Under the pieces are notes generated by a model, which was not told the DNA's origin, did no database searches, and saw only the letters and a program-made list of their open reading frames with translations. Positions 23,846-32,188 of a stretch of DNA of 64,000 nt are shown here, in pieces (within the stretch, counting starts at the first letter, position 1; each line of letters starts with the position of its first letter). The DNA comes from Mumia sp. zg.B17 (GTDB taxonomy: Bacteria > Actinomycetota > Actinomycetes > Propionibacteriales > Nocardioidaceae): contig NZ_JAHWCI010000007.1 of assembly GCF_019550915.1 (NCBI RefSeq), positions 62,001-126,000 on the forward strand, given 5' to 3'. The position numbers and the translations under genes were made by a program.

Positions 23846-24484
23846 ATCGCCACCGCGATCACGCCGCAGAGCTGGTTGTACGCCGAGGAGTTCGTCGTCG
23901 AGGACGAGCCGCTGCAGAACGGCCGTGCCCGGGCGGACGAGGTCGGCGTGGTGCCCATCGGCCCGGGTGGCGGCGCGGCACTGCGTCTGCTGGCGGGGGT
24001 CGCGAACGCTGGCGCGGTCGTCGAGGTCGGGACGGGTACGGGTGTCTCCAGCCTGTGGCTGCTGCGCGGCATGCGCCCGGACGGCGTCCTGACCTCCGTG
24101 GACCGGGAGGCCGAGCACCAGCGGCTCGCGCGCACGACCCTGACCGAAGCCGGGATCGCCTCCAACCGGTTCCGTCTCATCTCCGGCTCCGCGCTGGAGG
24201 TGCTTCCCCGCCTGGCCGACGGCGGGTACGACCTGGTGTTCGTCGATGCCGACAAGCGCGACTACCCCCTCTTCGTCGAGGAGGCGGTGCGCCTGTTGCG
24301 TCCCGGCGGCGTCCTCGCGTTCGACAACGCGCTGTGGCACGACCGGGTGGCCGACCCGGCGCGACGCGACGAGGACACCGTCGCGGTCCGCGAGATCGGC
24401 CGTTCGCTGCTCGACGACGACCGGTTCATGCCGGCGCTGCTCCCCGTCGGGGACGGCCTGCTCGTGGCCCAGGTCCGGAGCTAG
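23846..24484 (+). CDS. SAM-dependent O-methyltransferase with no canonical start at its RBS
   Basis: A class I O-methyltransferase (about 200-212 aa) of the Rv1220c type. The SAM motif is VVEVGTGTGVSSLWLLRGM, followed by DLVFVDADKRDYPLFVEEA and VLAFDNALWHDRVADPARRD. The strong RBS GAGAGGAG (23832-23839) is 6 nt from an ATC codon at 23846. Between the in-frame TGA at 23831 and a TTG at 23876 there is no ATG, GTG or TTG. The residues encoded after ATC (ITPQSWLYAEEF) match the usual N terminus of the family, so ATC is chosen here. TTG at 23876 (202 aa) is the alternative. A TAGGCT -10 is at 23796-23801. Confidence 0.85.
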   Translation: MATAITPQSWLYAEEFVVEDEPLQNGRARADEVGVVPIGPGGGAALRLLAGVANAGAVVEVGTGTGVSSLWLLRGMRPDGVLTSVDREAEHQRLARTTLTEAGIASNRFRLISGSALEVLPRLADGGYDLVFVDADKRDYPLFVEEAVRLLRPGGVLAFDNALWHDRVADPARRDEDTVAVREIGRSLLDDDRFMPALLPVGDGLLVAQVRS

Positions 24485-24504
24485 ATCTCCCGACCAGCCG
24501 CCGC

Positions 24505-27267
24505 TCACCCTGCCGGGGCGCGGAGCTCGGCATCCTCGCTCAGCCTCGCAGCCAGCTCCGCACGCGAGGAGATCCCGAGCTTGATGTAGGCGTGCCGCAG
24601 GTGGTACTCCACCGTCTTCGGACTCAGGAAGAGTGCCGCCGCTGCCTCTCGTGTCGTCCGTCCCTCGCCGAGGAGACGGGCCACCTGCAGCTCCTGCGGG
24701 GTCAGGGGCTGCTCCGCCCCCGGCGCGCGCCGCTGCACCCGCTCACCGGTCGCGGCGAGCTCCGCGGAGGCCTGCGCGGCCCACGGGGCGGCGGCCAGGC
24801 GGTCGAACGTGGTGAGCGCCTCCCTGAGGTGCTCACGCGCCTCGCTGCGCCGCCGTGTGCGGCGCAGGTGTGCCCCGAACGCGAGCTGGGTGCGCGCCCG
24901 CTCGTACGCGTCCGGGCTGTGGGCGTGCTCCACGAGAGCGGCAGCGAACCGAGCGTCCGGCGTCACGCCGACGAGCGCCAGGGCCCGGTGCGCGCGGGCT
25001 CGTGACCACGGCTGACCCTTGGTGTCGGCGAGCAGGGCGAACGCGGACGCCTCAGCACGGGCACCGTCCAGGTCACCGACACGGACGAGGCACTCCACCA
25101 GCTCGGGCGCCGGAGACAGGTCGGCGTCGACGACGCGGAAGCGGCGTACGAGCGACTGCTGCGCACGAAAGTGCTCGACCGCCTCCTCGTACCGGCCGAG
25201 GCCGGCCGCCAGGTCGCCCGCCGCGAAGCGGAGCCAGGCCCTGCCGAAGTTGAGTCTGCTCCGCACGCACTGACGCTCCGCCTCCTGTGACTCGGCCCGC
25301 ATCTCGTCCTCGCACCCGCGACGCGCGAGCAGCCACGCGAGTCCGGCGCGGGAGATCGCCTCGTCGGTGCGCTGGCCGGATTCGCGGGCCAGCGCGATGG
25401 CCTCGCGGTAGGCCCCCTCCGCCGACGTCCACCGGTCCGTCGTCGCATCGTCGCGCGCGGCGTGGAAGAGCAGGAATGGCAGCGTCCCCAGCGCCGCGCG
25501 CTCACGTGCGTCGAGGACCACCGCGTCGACCAGGGCCCGCGAGTCGCCGGAGTCGCGCAGCCAGATCGGCGGGAGCAGCAGCCACCCCCGCCACCGGGGA
25601 TCGTCGATCAGATCTCCCGTTCCCGCCGCGGCCACGGCACGGCGCATCTGGGTGGCGCCCGCCTCGCCGTCACCGGTCATCAGCCGCCCGATGCCCGCGG
25701 CGAGGTCGCCGAGCAGCCGGCTGCGGGGTGCGGTGGCCGTCTCCCGCAGCGCGTCGAGCCGGGCGACGACCGTGCGCGCTCCGGCGCCGTCACAGAGGTA
25801 CACGCACAGATACACCGCCTCCGCCAGCAGCACCACCGCGAGGTCGGGGTCGTCGGCGGCGACCGGACCCGACGCCTCCAGGAGGAGGTCGCGCGCCTCG
25901 ACCAACGAGCCGCACCGCGCACCCACCACCCCCCGCAGCGCCAGCGCGCGTCGACGGGCCGGCCCTGTGGGAGCACCCGCGACCGCCTCCCCGAAGATCT
26001 CCAGGGCGCGGTCGGCCAGGCCCCCGAGCCAGGCGTGCTCGCCGGCGAGCGCGAGTCGCCGGGTGCGCTCCTCCGGGTCCTCGCTCGCGTGCGCTGCCCG
26101 CTCGCCCCACTGCGACGCCACCGCGTATGCGCGACGCCGTGCCGCGGACGCGGTCGCCGCGTCGAGCACCGCGGCCGCCTCTCCGTCGGGGCCGATCGTC
26201 GCCGCCGAGAGGTGCTGCGCCCGCCGGTCGAGGTCGCCGGTGGGGAGCGCGTCGGCGATGATCCGGTGCAGCTGCCGCCGCAAAGGTGGCGCCGTGGCCT
26301 GCACCAGCGACGCCTGCATGAGCGGGTGCCGGAACCGGACACGGTCGAGCCCCAGGTCGACCAGCTCCGCCTGCTCGGCATCGGCGAGGTGCGCGAGGTC
26401 GCTCCCGGCCGTAGCGCACGCCCGGCCCAGCGTCGTGAGGTCGACGTCGCCCGCCAGCGCCGCGACGGTGAGTGCGGTGCGTGCGAGGGGCGGCAGGCTG
26501 CCGAGACGGCCGGTGAACGCCTCCTCGATGAGTCGGGGCACCGGGATCTCGCCGAGATCCCGCGCCAGCAGGTCTGGCGTACGCACCATCTCGAGGGCAG
26601 CGAGCGGATTGCCCTCGCTCACGGCGTGCAGGCGCTCGGCCTGCGTGGCCGAGAGCCCGCGGGATACGACGAGCGCGTCGCACTCCTCGCGGCTGAGTCC
26701 AGCAACCTCGAGACGGTCGAGGTCGGCCACAAGCTCACCGACGGCAGCACCCGGTCGCGTCGCGAGCACCACCGCGACCGCGTCGGTGAGGAGCCGTCGG
26801 GCGGTGAAGAGGATCGCGTCGACGGAGGGGCGGTCGAGGTGATGGAGGTCGTCGACGAGCAGAAGGAGGGGGCGTTCCTCGGCTGCCCGGCTGATCAGCC
26901 CGAGCGTCGCCGCGGAGATCACGAAACGCTCCCCGGCGCGAGCGGGCGCCTCCCCCGTACCTCCCGGACGGAGGGCGAGCGCCTGCGCGAGCGCGTCCGC
27001 CTGCACGGCCGGCAAGGCGCCGAGGTGGCCGAGCAGCGGCCGCAGGAGCTGCGCGAGCCCGGCGAACGGCAGGTCGCGCTCGGGCTCGGCTCCTGCCGTC
27101 GCGAGGACCTGGACGTCGGAACCGGCTGCTTCCCTGGCCTGCAGGAGCAGGGTGGACTTGCCGATCCCGGCCTCGCCCACGACGACGACAGCACCGCTGG
27201 CACCGCCGCGTGCTCGCGCCACCAGCGCGCCGATCGCGGCGCACTCACGCGCTCGTCCGACGAGCAT
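24505..27267 (-). CDS. Large ATP-binding LuxR-family (LAL) regulator
   Basis: A 920 aa STAND-type regulator. Walker A VVGEAGIGKSTLLLQ is near residue 32, Walker B LLLLVDDLHHLD near 135, and a long TPR-like helical middle follows. The C-terminal LuxR helix-turn-helix (about 850-910) reads LTPQELQVARLLGEGRTTRE and then AAALFLSPKTVEYHLRHAYI. Such proteins sense a small ligand, hydrolyse ATP and activate nearby genes. It is divergent from the methyltransferase and hydrolase-glycosyltransferase genes, its likely targets. Start: TAGCCT (27275-27280) lies 7 nt before the ATG at 27267, favouring it over the GTG at 27285. Confidence 0.92.
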   Translation of the reverse strand: MLVGRARECAAIGALVARARGGASGAVVVVGEAGIGKSTLLLQAREAAGSDVQVLATAGAEPERDLPFAGLAQLLRPLLGHLGALPAVQADALAQALALRPGGTGEAPARAGERFVISAATLGLISRAAEERPLLLLVDDLHHLDRPSVDAILFTARRLLTDAVAVVLATRPGAAVGELVADLDRLEVAGLSREECDALVVSRGLSATQAERLHAVSEGNPLAALEMVRTPDLLARDLGEIPVPRLIEEAFTGRLGSLPPLARTALTVAALAGDVDLTTLGRACATAGSDLAHLADAEQAELVDLGLDRVRFRHPLMQASLVQATAPPLRRQLHRIIADALPTGDLDRRAQHLSAATIGPDGEAAAVLDAATASAARRRAYAVASQWGERAAHASEDPEERTRRLALAGEHAWLGGLADRALEIFGEAVAGAPTGPARRRALALRGVVGARCGSLVEARDLLLEASGPVAADDPDLAVVLLAEAVYLCVYLCDGAGARTVVARLDALRETATAPRSRLLGDLAAGIGRLMTGDGEAGATQMRRAVAAAGTGDLIDDPRWRGWLLLPPIWLRDSGDSRALVDAVVLDARERAALGTLPFLLFHAARDDATTDRWTSAEGAYREAIALARESGQRTDEAISRAGLAWLLARRGCEDEMRAESQEAERQCVRSRLNFGRAWLRFAAGDLAAGLGRYEEAVEHFRAQQSLVRRFRVVDADLSPAPELVECLVRVGDLDGARAEASAFALLADTKGQPWSRARAHRALALVGVTPDARFAAALVEHAHSPDAYERARTQLAFGAHLRRTRRRSEAREHLREALTTFDRLAAAPWAAQASAELAATGERVQRRAPGAEQPLTPQELQVARLLGEGRTTREAAAALFLSPKTVEYHLRHAYIKLGISSRAELAARLSEDAELRAPAG

Positions 27268-27395
27268 GCTCCCGAGGCTAGTCACCCGGGGGGCTTACAG
27301 CCGCGGGATTGACGAACCAGGGGGGTCACCGGATGCGGCGACACGCCCCCGATCCCTAGCGTCGCGGGCATCGACGGATCACCGAGGAGGGTGAC

Positions 27396-28457
27396 ATGAC
27401 TGCACAGATCGACGAGGACGTCCTGATGTCCTTCGTCTTCCGAGCCGTGGACGAGGTCGGTGCGACGCTCAACGCGGCGCTCGTGGTCCTGGGCGACAAG
27501 CTCGGCTACTACCGGGCGCTGGCCGACGGTGGCGCGCTCACGCCTGCGGAGCTCGCCGAGCGGACCGGTACGGCTCTCCCGTACGCGCGCGAGTGGCTCA
27601 ATGCCCAGGCGGCAGGCTCCTTCGTCCGCTACGAGCCCGACACCGGGCGGTATGTGCTCCCGGCAGAGCACGCCGTCGCGCTCACCGACGAGTCGAGTCC
27701 GGCCTTCCTGCCCGGTCTCTTCCAGATCGCGCTCGGCACGGTGGCCGACTCCCAGCGCGTCGTCGAGGCGGCGCGGGACGACGCGGGGGTCGGCTGGCAC
27801 GAGCACAACGGTGACGTGCACGACGGCTGCGAACGGTTCTTCAGGCCCAGCTACCTGGCCTACCTCGTCGATGCGTGGCTTCCCGCCGCGGGTGTGGCGG
27901 ACAAGCTCCGGGAGGGCGCCCGCGTCGCCGACATCGGCTGCGGTCACGGCGCCTCCACGATCCTGATGGCCGAGGGTTACCCCAGCTCCACGTTCGTGGG
28001 CTCGGACTACCACGCGGCCTCGATCGACGTCGCCCGTCAGCGGGCCGCGGCCGCAGGGGTGTCCGACCGGGCGACCTTCGAGGTGACGTCGGCCCAGCAC
28101 CTCGGTGACGAGGCGTACGACGTCGTCACGACGTTCGACGCGCTGCACGACATGGGCGACCCGGTCGGTGCCGCTCGGCACGTGCACCACATGCTGGCCG
28201 ACGACGGCGTCTGGATGATCGTCGAGCCGATGGCCGGCGACCGGGTCGAGGACAACCTGACGCCTGTCGGTCGCGCCTACTACGGGTTCTCGACGCTGCT
28301 GTGCACGCCCGCCTCGCTGTCCCAGGACGTCGGGCTGGCGATCGGCACCCAGGCGGGTCCGGCGAAGATCCGCGAGATCACCGCCGCCGCCGGCTTCACG
28401 GGCTTCGACTCGGTGGCGGAGACGCCGTTCAACAGGGTGCTCGCCGTCCGGAAGTGA
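27396..28457 (+). CDS. Class I SAM-dependent methyltransferase with winged-helix N domain (Rv2258c-like)
   Basis: A 353 aa protein. The N-terminal 100 residues form a dimerising winged-helix domain (ALTPAELAERTGTALPYARE then WLNAQAAGSFVRYE). The Rossmann methyltransferase core carries VADIGCGHGASTILMAEGYP, TFVGSDYHAASIDVAR and VTTFDALHDMGDPVGAARHV. The layout resembles Rv2258c and small-molecule O-methyltransferases. The GAGGAGGGTGAC RBS is excellent. It lies 90 bp before the hydrolase-glycosyltransferase gene and 128 bp from the divergent LAL regulator, so these three may form one regulon. Substrate unknown. Confidence 0.92.
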   Translation: MTAQIDEDVLMSFVFRAVDEVGATLNAALVVLGDKLGYYRALADGGALTPAELAERTGTALPYAREWLNAQAAGSFVRYEPDTGRYVLPAEHAVALTDESSPAFLPGLFQIALGTVADSQRVVEAARDDAGVGWHEHNGDVHDGCERFFRPSYLAYLVDAWLPAAGVADKLREGARVADIGCGHGASTILMAEGYPSSTFVGSDYHAASIDVARQRAAAAGVSDRATFEVTSAQHLGDEAYDVVTTFDALHDMGDPVGAARHVHHMLADDGVWMIVEPMAGDRVEDNLTPVGRAYYGFSTLLCTPASLSQDVGLAIGTQAGPAKIREITAAAGFTGFDSVAETPFNRVLAVRK

Positions 28458-28547
28458 CGTCTGCGCACCCACGGGGACGACAACCGAGGGCCGTCGCACC
28501 CACCTGCGGGCGCAGACTGGGGGCGACGGCCCACCGACGGAGGGACG

Positions 28548-30689
28548 ATGCGCGCGAGGGAACCCGACAGCGACGGCGTCGTGGTGCGCGACGGGGTGCG
28601 CATCGCGTACGAGGTGTTCGGCGACGCTCCGCACACCGTCCTGCTGATGCCGACCTGGTCGATCATCCCGTCGCGCTCGTGGAAGGCGCAGGTGCCGTAC
28701 CTGGCACGTCGATTCCGGGTGGTGACCTTCGACGGCCGTGGCTCCGGCGGCTCCGACCGTCCGGTGGGGCCGGAGCCGTACGCCGACGGCGAGTTCGTGG
28801 CCGACGCCCTGGCGGTGCTGGACCGCACACGCCGCGACCCGACGGTGACCGAGGCCGTGGCGGTGGCCGGGTTCTCCTGCGGCGTGGCCTGGTCGTTCGC
28901 GCTGGCGTGCGAAGCACCGGAGCAGGTGGCCGGGATCATCGCAATCGGCTCCGCACTCGGTCTGGTGCCGGGTCATCCGGAGCGGGAGCAGCACGCGTTC
29001 CTCGCCGACCCGCGCGACGGCCCGGCACCGCCGGGGTGGGCGTCCTTCAGCCGCGACAACTGGCTCCACGGCGACTACGACGCCTTCCTCAGGTTCTTCT
29101 TCGGGCAGATGTACACCGAGCCGCACTCGACCAAGAAGATCGAGGACTGTGTGGCCTGGGGACACGACATCGGGCCCGAGCGTCTCGTCGACACCGAGCT
29201 CGCGCGGACGGTGTGCCGTCGTCCCGAGTTCACGCAGAGCATCACGCAGGTCGACCTCCCGGCTCTCGTCATCCACGGCGAGGACGATCACATCCGCCCC
29301 TTCGCCGAGGCGGAGGCGCTCGCCGAGAGGACGGGGGCATCACTGTTCGCCGTGTCCGGCGGCGGGCACGCCCCCCACACGCGTGAACCGGTCGCCGTCA
29401 ACCGGGCCATCGGCGAGTTCCTCGGTCGGCTCTGGCCTTCTGAGGAGCCGGCTGTGCGGCGGAGGTGGACCCCGCCGCGAGGGCGCCGACGGCGGGCGCT
29501 CTTCCTGACCTCGCCGATCGGCCTCGGTCACGTGCGACGCGACCTCGCGATCGCCGACGCACTGCGCGAGCGCCACCCCGACCTCCACGTCGACTGGCTC
29601 ACCCAGTCCCCGGCCACCGGCGTCCTGGAGCGCGCCGGCGAGCGCGTCCACCCGGCATCGTCCCTTCTCGCGAGCGAGTGCGCCCACGTCGAGGACGAGG
29701 CCGGCGAGCACGACCTGCACGCCTTCCAGGCGATCCGTCGGATGGACGAGATCCTGGTGGCGAACTTCGGCGTCTTCGACGACGTGGTGAGCGAGGAACC
29801 GTACGATCTCGTAGTCGGCGACGAGGCGTGGGACGTCGACCACTTCCTTCACGAGAACCCTCAGCTCAAGCGGTTCGCGTATGCGTGGCTGACCGACTTC
29901 GTAGGCTGGGTCCCGCTGCCCGACGGCGGCGCGGAGGAGGCGGCGCTGACCGCCGACTACAACGCCGAGATGCTCGAGCAGCGTGCTCGGCTCGAACGTG
30001 TGCGTGACCGGTCGCTCTTCGTCGGCAACCCTGCCGACGTGATCACGGAGCCCTTCGGTCCGGGTCTGCCCGGCATCCGGGAGTGGACCGAGGCGCACTT
30101 CGCCTTCACGGGCTACGTCACCGGGTTCGAGCCGGTGGGCCCGATCGGACGGGCCGCCGTCCGCACCGAGCTCGGCCTCGAGGCCGACGAGCTGCTCTGC
30201 GTCGTCACCGTCGGGGGCTCTGCGGTGGGGCACCACCTGCTGCGTCGGGTGCTCGACGCGGTCCCGCGGATCCGTCGCGAGGAGCCGCGCCTACGGTTCC
30301 TCGTGGTGACCGGACCCCGGATCGACCCTCGTACGCTCCCTCGCCTCCGTGGCGTGGACGTGCGGGGCTTCGTGCCGGACCTTCACCGGCACCTCGGGGC
30401 GGCCGACGTGGCGCTCGTCCAGGGCGGGCTGACCACCTGCATGGAGCTGACGGCACAACGCGTGCCGTTCGTCTTCGTGCCGCTGCGCCACCACTTCGAG
30501 CAGAACGTCCACGTGACGCACCGGCTCGCGCAGTACGCCGCGGGCCGGCGACTGGCGTACGAGCAGGCGTGCGACCCGGACCAGCTCACGTCGACGCTGG
30601 TCGCCGAGGCACGGCGCCGACCGTCGGGTCCGCCCGTGGAGAGCGACGGCGCCGAACGGGCGGCGGGCCACCTGGCCGACCTCCTCTGA
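28548..30689 (+). CDS. Alpha/beta hydrolase fused to a GT-B glycosyltransferase
   Basis: A 713 aa two-domain enzyme. Residues 1-300 form an alpha/beta hydrolase: oxyanion/strand region VVTFDGRGSGGSDRP, nucleophile elbow GFSCG with Ser110, acid in VIHGEDDHIRP and histidine in VSGGGHAPHT. Residues about 315-710 form a GT-B glycosyltransferase of the MurG/UDP-glycosyltransferase style: nucleotide-fold start LFLTSPIGLGHVRRDLAIAD, then VTVGGSAVG and the donor-site region VALVQGGLTTCMELTAQRVP. No signal peptide or membrane helix. The frame is continuous with no sign of assembly fusion. It may glycosylate and hydrolyse the same natural-product-like molecule methylated by its neighbour, which is inference. 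Confidence 0.88.
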   Translation: MRAREPDSDGVVVRDGVRIAYEVFGDAPHTVLLMPTWSIIPSRSWKAQVPYLARRFRVVTFDGRGSGGSDRPVGPEPYADGEFVADALAVLDRTRRDPTVTEAVAVAGFSCGVAWSFALACEAPEQVAGIIAIGSALGLVPGHPEREQHAFLADPRDGPAPPGWASFSRDNWLHGDYDAFLRFFFGQMYTEPHSTKKIEDCVAWGHDIGPERLVDTELARTVCRRPEFTQSITQVDLPALVIHGEDDHIRPFAEAEALAERTGASLFAVSGGGHAPHTREPVAVNRAIGEFLGRLWPSEEPAVRRRWTPPRGRRRRALFLTSPIGLGHVRRDLAIADALRERHPDLHVDWLTQSPATGVLERAGERVHPASSLLASECAHVEDEAGEHDLHAFQAIRRMDEILVANFGVFDDVVSEEPYDLVVGDEAWDVDHFLHENPQLKRFAYAWLTDFVGWVPLPDGGAEEAALTADYNAEMLEQRARLERVRDRSLFVGNPADVITEPFGPGLPGIREWTEAHFAFTGYVTGFEPVGPIGRAAVRTELGLEADELLCVVTVGGSAVGHHLLRRVLDAVPRIRREEPRLRFLVVTGPRIDPRTLPRLRGVDVRGFVPDLHRHLGAADVALVQGGLTTCMELTAQRVPFVFVPLRHHFEQNVHVTHRLAQYAAGRRLAYEQACDPDQLTSTLVAEARRRPSGPPVESDGAERAAGHLADLL

Positions 30690-30771
30690 GCAACGCGTAC
30701 GAGGTTCCCGCCGCAGACCCACGGCGCCGCCCAGGGCGACGTCGGTGGCCTGCGGCGGGCACCTCGACCGA

Positions 30772-31122
30772 TCAGGCGAAGGACGGGGTGGGCCTGAAGC
30801 CCGCAGCGCCTTCCGCGATCGCGACGACCTCGCACTCCTCGATCAGCTCCGGCGCGCTCCCGACGATCTGCGATCCGGGTGCCGAGGCCGCGGTGGCGGC
30901 GAACGACTCCTGGAAGGCAGCACGAGCAGCGTCGTCGACGAACACGTACACGCCCTCGAACCACGCGCCCTCACGAGCACGCCAGGTCTTGAACGCCAGT
31001 CCGTCCATGCCGGAGAACCGGTCGTAGGAGGTGTCCCGGACATAGGCCCTCAGCTGGTCCAGCGCGCCGTCGGGGGCGTCACGCAACGACCAGCGGACGG
31101 TCAGTCCGGGCTGGGAGCCCAC
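30772..31122 (-). CDS. YdhR-like putative monooxygenase
   Basis: A 116 aa protein resembling the YdhR/antibiotic-biosynthesis-monooxygenase ferredoxin-like fold: a first strand LTVRWSLRDAPDGALDQL, a central WRAREGAWFEGVYVFVDDAA and a C-terminal AELIEE-like strand PELIEECEVVAIAEG. Members of this family often lack an assigned substrate. The GTG start codon directly follows the TGA of the DUF3117 gene, so the two are translationally coupled. Confidence 0.75.
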   Translation of the reverse strand: MGSQPGLTVRWSLRDAPDGALDQLRAYVRDTSYDRFSGMDGLAFKTWRAREGAWFEGVYVFVDDAARAAFQESFAATAASAPGSQIVGSAPELIEECEVVAIAEGAAGFRPTPSFA

Positions 31123-31284
31123 TCAGACTGCCTTGAGGGCGTCACCCAGGTTGGATGCCTCGTCGTTCGTCAGCTCGACGACGAGTCGTCCTCCACCCTC
31201 GAGCGGGACCCGCATCACGATGCAGCGTCCTTCCTTGGTGACCTCCAGCGGACCGTCTCCGGTCCGAGGCTTCATGGCCGCCAT
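31123..31284 (-). CDS. DUF3117 small conserved protein (Rv1211-like)
   Basis: A 53 aa protein missed by length-filtered gene finding. It begins MAAMKPRTGDGPLEVTKEGR, contains MRVPLEGGGRLVVELT and ends EASNLGDALKAV, the nearly invariant DUF3117 pattern of actinomycetes. The RBS GGAGGAGAGGGG lies before the ATG at 31284. A GATAAT hexamer at 31338-31343 is a possible -10. It lies close to tag, the DivIVA-like gene and folP2 as in mycobacteria. Function unknown; the strong conservation suggests a core role. Confidence 0.93.
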   Translation of the reverse strand: MAAMKPRTGDGPLEVTKEGRCIVMRVPLEGGGRLVVELTNDEASNLGDALKAV

Positions 31285-31384
31285 GCGTTCCCCTCTCCTC
31301 CGTGCGCAGCGCGGGCGCGTGCACCTTGAATGCGTCCATTATCGCCCACGTCCCCGCCGGGAGTGAATGCGGCAGACTGACGCC

Positions 31385-32179
31385 ATGACAGAACCCCACC
31401 CCGCCGTCGCCTACGAGGTCGCCGACGGCGTCGCCACGATCACGCTGTCGCGCCCCGACGTGCTCAACTCCTTCGACGATCTGACCAAGGTCGCGTTCCG
31501 TGACTCCCTGCACGCCGCGGCGGCCGACGAAGCCGTCCGGTGCGTGGTTCTGACGGGCTCGGGGCGGGCCTTCAGCGCCGGTCAGGACCTGAAGGAGCAC
31601 GTCGCGAAGATGAGCGAGGGCGGCCAGCTCAGCAACACCGTCGAGGAGCACTTCAACCCGATGGTGCTCGCGATCACCACGATGCCCAAGCCGGTGATCG
31701 CCGCCGTCAACGGGATCGCCGCCGGCGCGGGCGCCTCGATCGCCTTCGCCGCGGACTTCCGGATCGTCGCCGAGTCCGCGGGGTTCAACCTCGCGTTCGC
31801 CGGCATCGCGCTGTCGGCGGACACCGGGGCGTCGTGGACGCTGCAACGGCTCGTCGGCCTCCCGAAGGCCACCGAGCTGCTCCTGCTGCCCCGTACGGTC
31901 CGTGCCGAGGAGGCTCTGGCGCTCGGTCTCGCGACGCAGGTCGTGCCCGACGACGCCTTCTCCGAGGCGGTCGCCGACCTCGCCCAGCGCCTCGCCACAG
32001 GCCCCACGCTCGCGTACGCCTCCCTCAAGCGCGCGCTCGCGTTCTCCGCCACCCACTCCTTGCCCGAGTCGCTCACCAACGAGGCCCGGTTGATGGCGTT
32101 GACCGGTGCGTCGGAGGACCACGGCACCGCGGTCAAGGCTTTCCTCGCCAAGGAGCAGCCCACGTTCGTGGGCCGCTGA
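31385..32179 (+). CDS. Enoyl-CoA hydratase/isomerase family protein
   Basis: A 264 aa crotonase-fold protein. The oxyanion-hole segments are GRAFSAGQDLKEH and NGIAAGAGASIAFAADFRI. An aspartate in GIALSADTGASWTLQRLVGL sits where the PaaG isomerase catalytic Asp lies, and neither of the usual two hydratase glutamates is obvious. It is therefore more likely an isomerase of the PaaG (1,2-epoxyphenylacetyl-CoA isomerase) type than a beta-oxidation hydratase. The rest of the phenylacetate pathway is not in the window. The ATG at 31385 has no strong RBS; a CAGACT hexamer precedes it by 6 nt. Confidence 0.9.
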   Translation: MTEPHPAVAYEVADGVATITLSRPDVLNSFDDLTKVAFRDSLHAAAADEAVRCVVLTGSGRAFSAGQDLKEHVAKMSEGGQLSNTVEEHFNPMVLAITTMPKPVIAAVNGIAAGAGASIAFAADFRIVAESAGFNLAFAGIALSADTGASWTLQRLVGLPKATELLLLPRTVRAEEALALGLATQVVPDDAFSEAVADLAQRLATGPTLAYASLKRALAFSATHSLPESLTNEARLMALTGASEDHGTAVKAFLAKEQPTFVGR

Positions 32180-32188
32180 GCCGCGGCG

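Noticed and set aside
25462-27312. 616-codon plus-strand frame opposite the LAL regulator
   Set aside because: Antisense shadow of a well-supported regulator.
27309-27314. TTGACG as a -35 for the methyltransferase gene
   Set aside because: No -10 at 16-18 nt; the only TANNNT (27357-27362) is 42 nt away.
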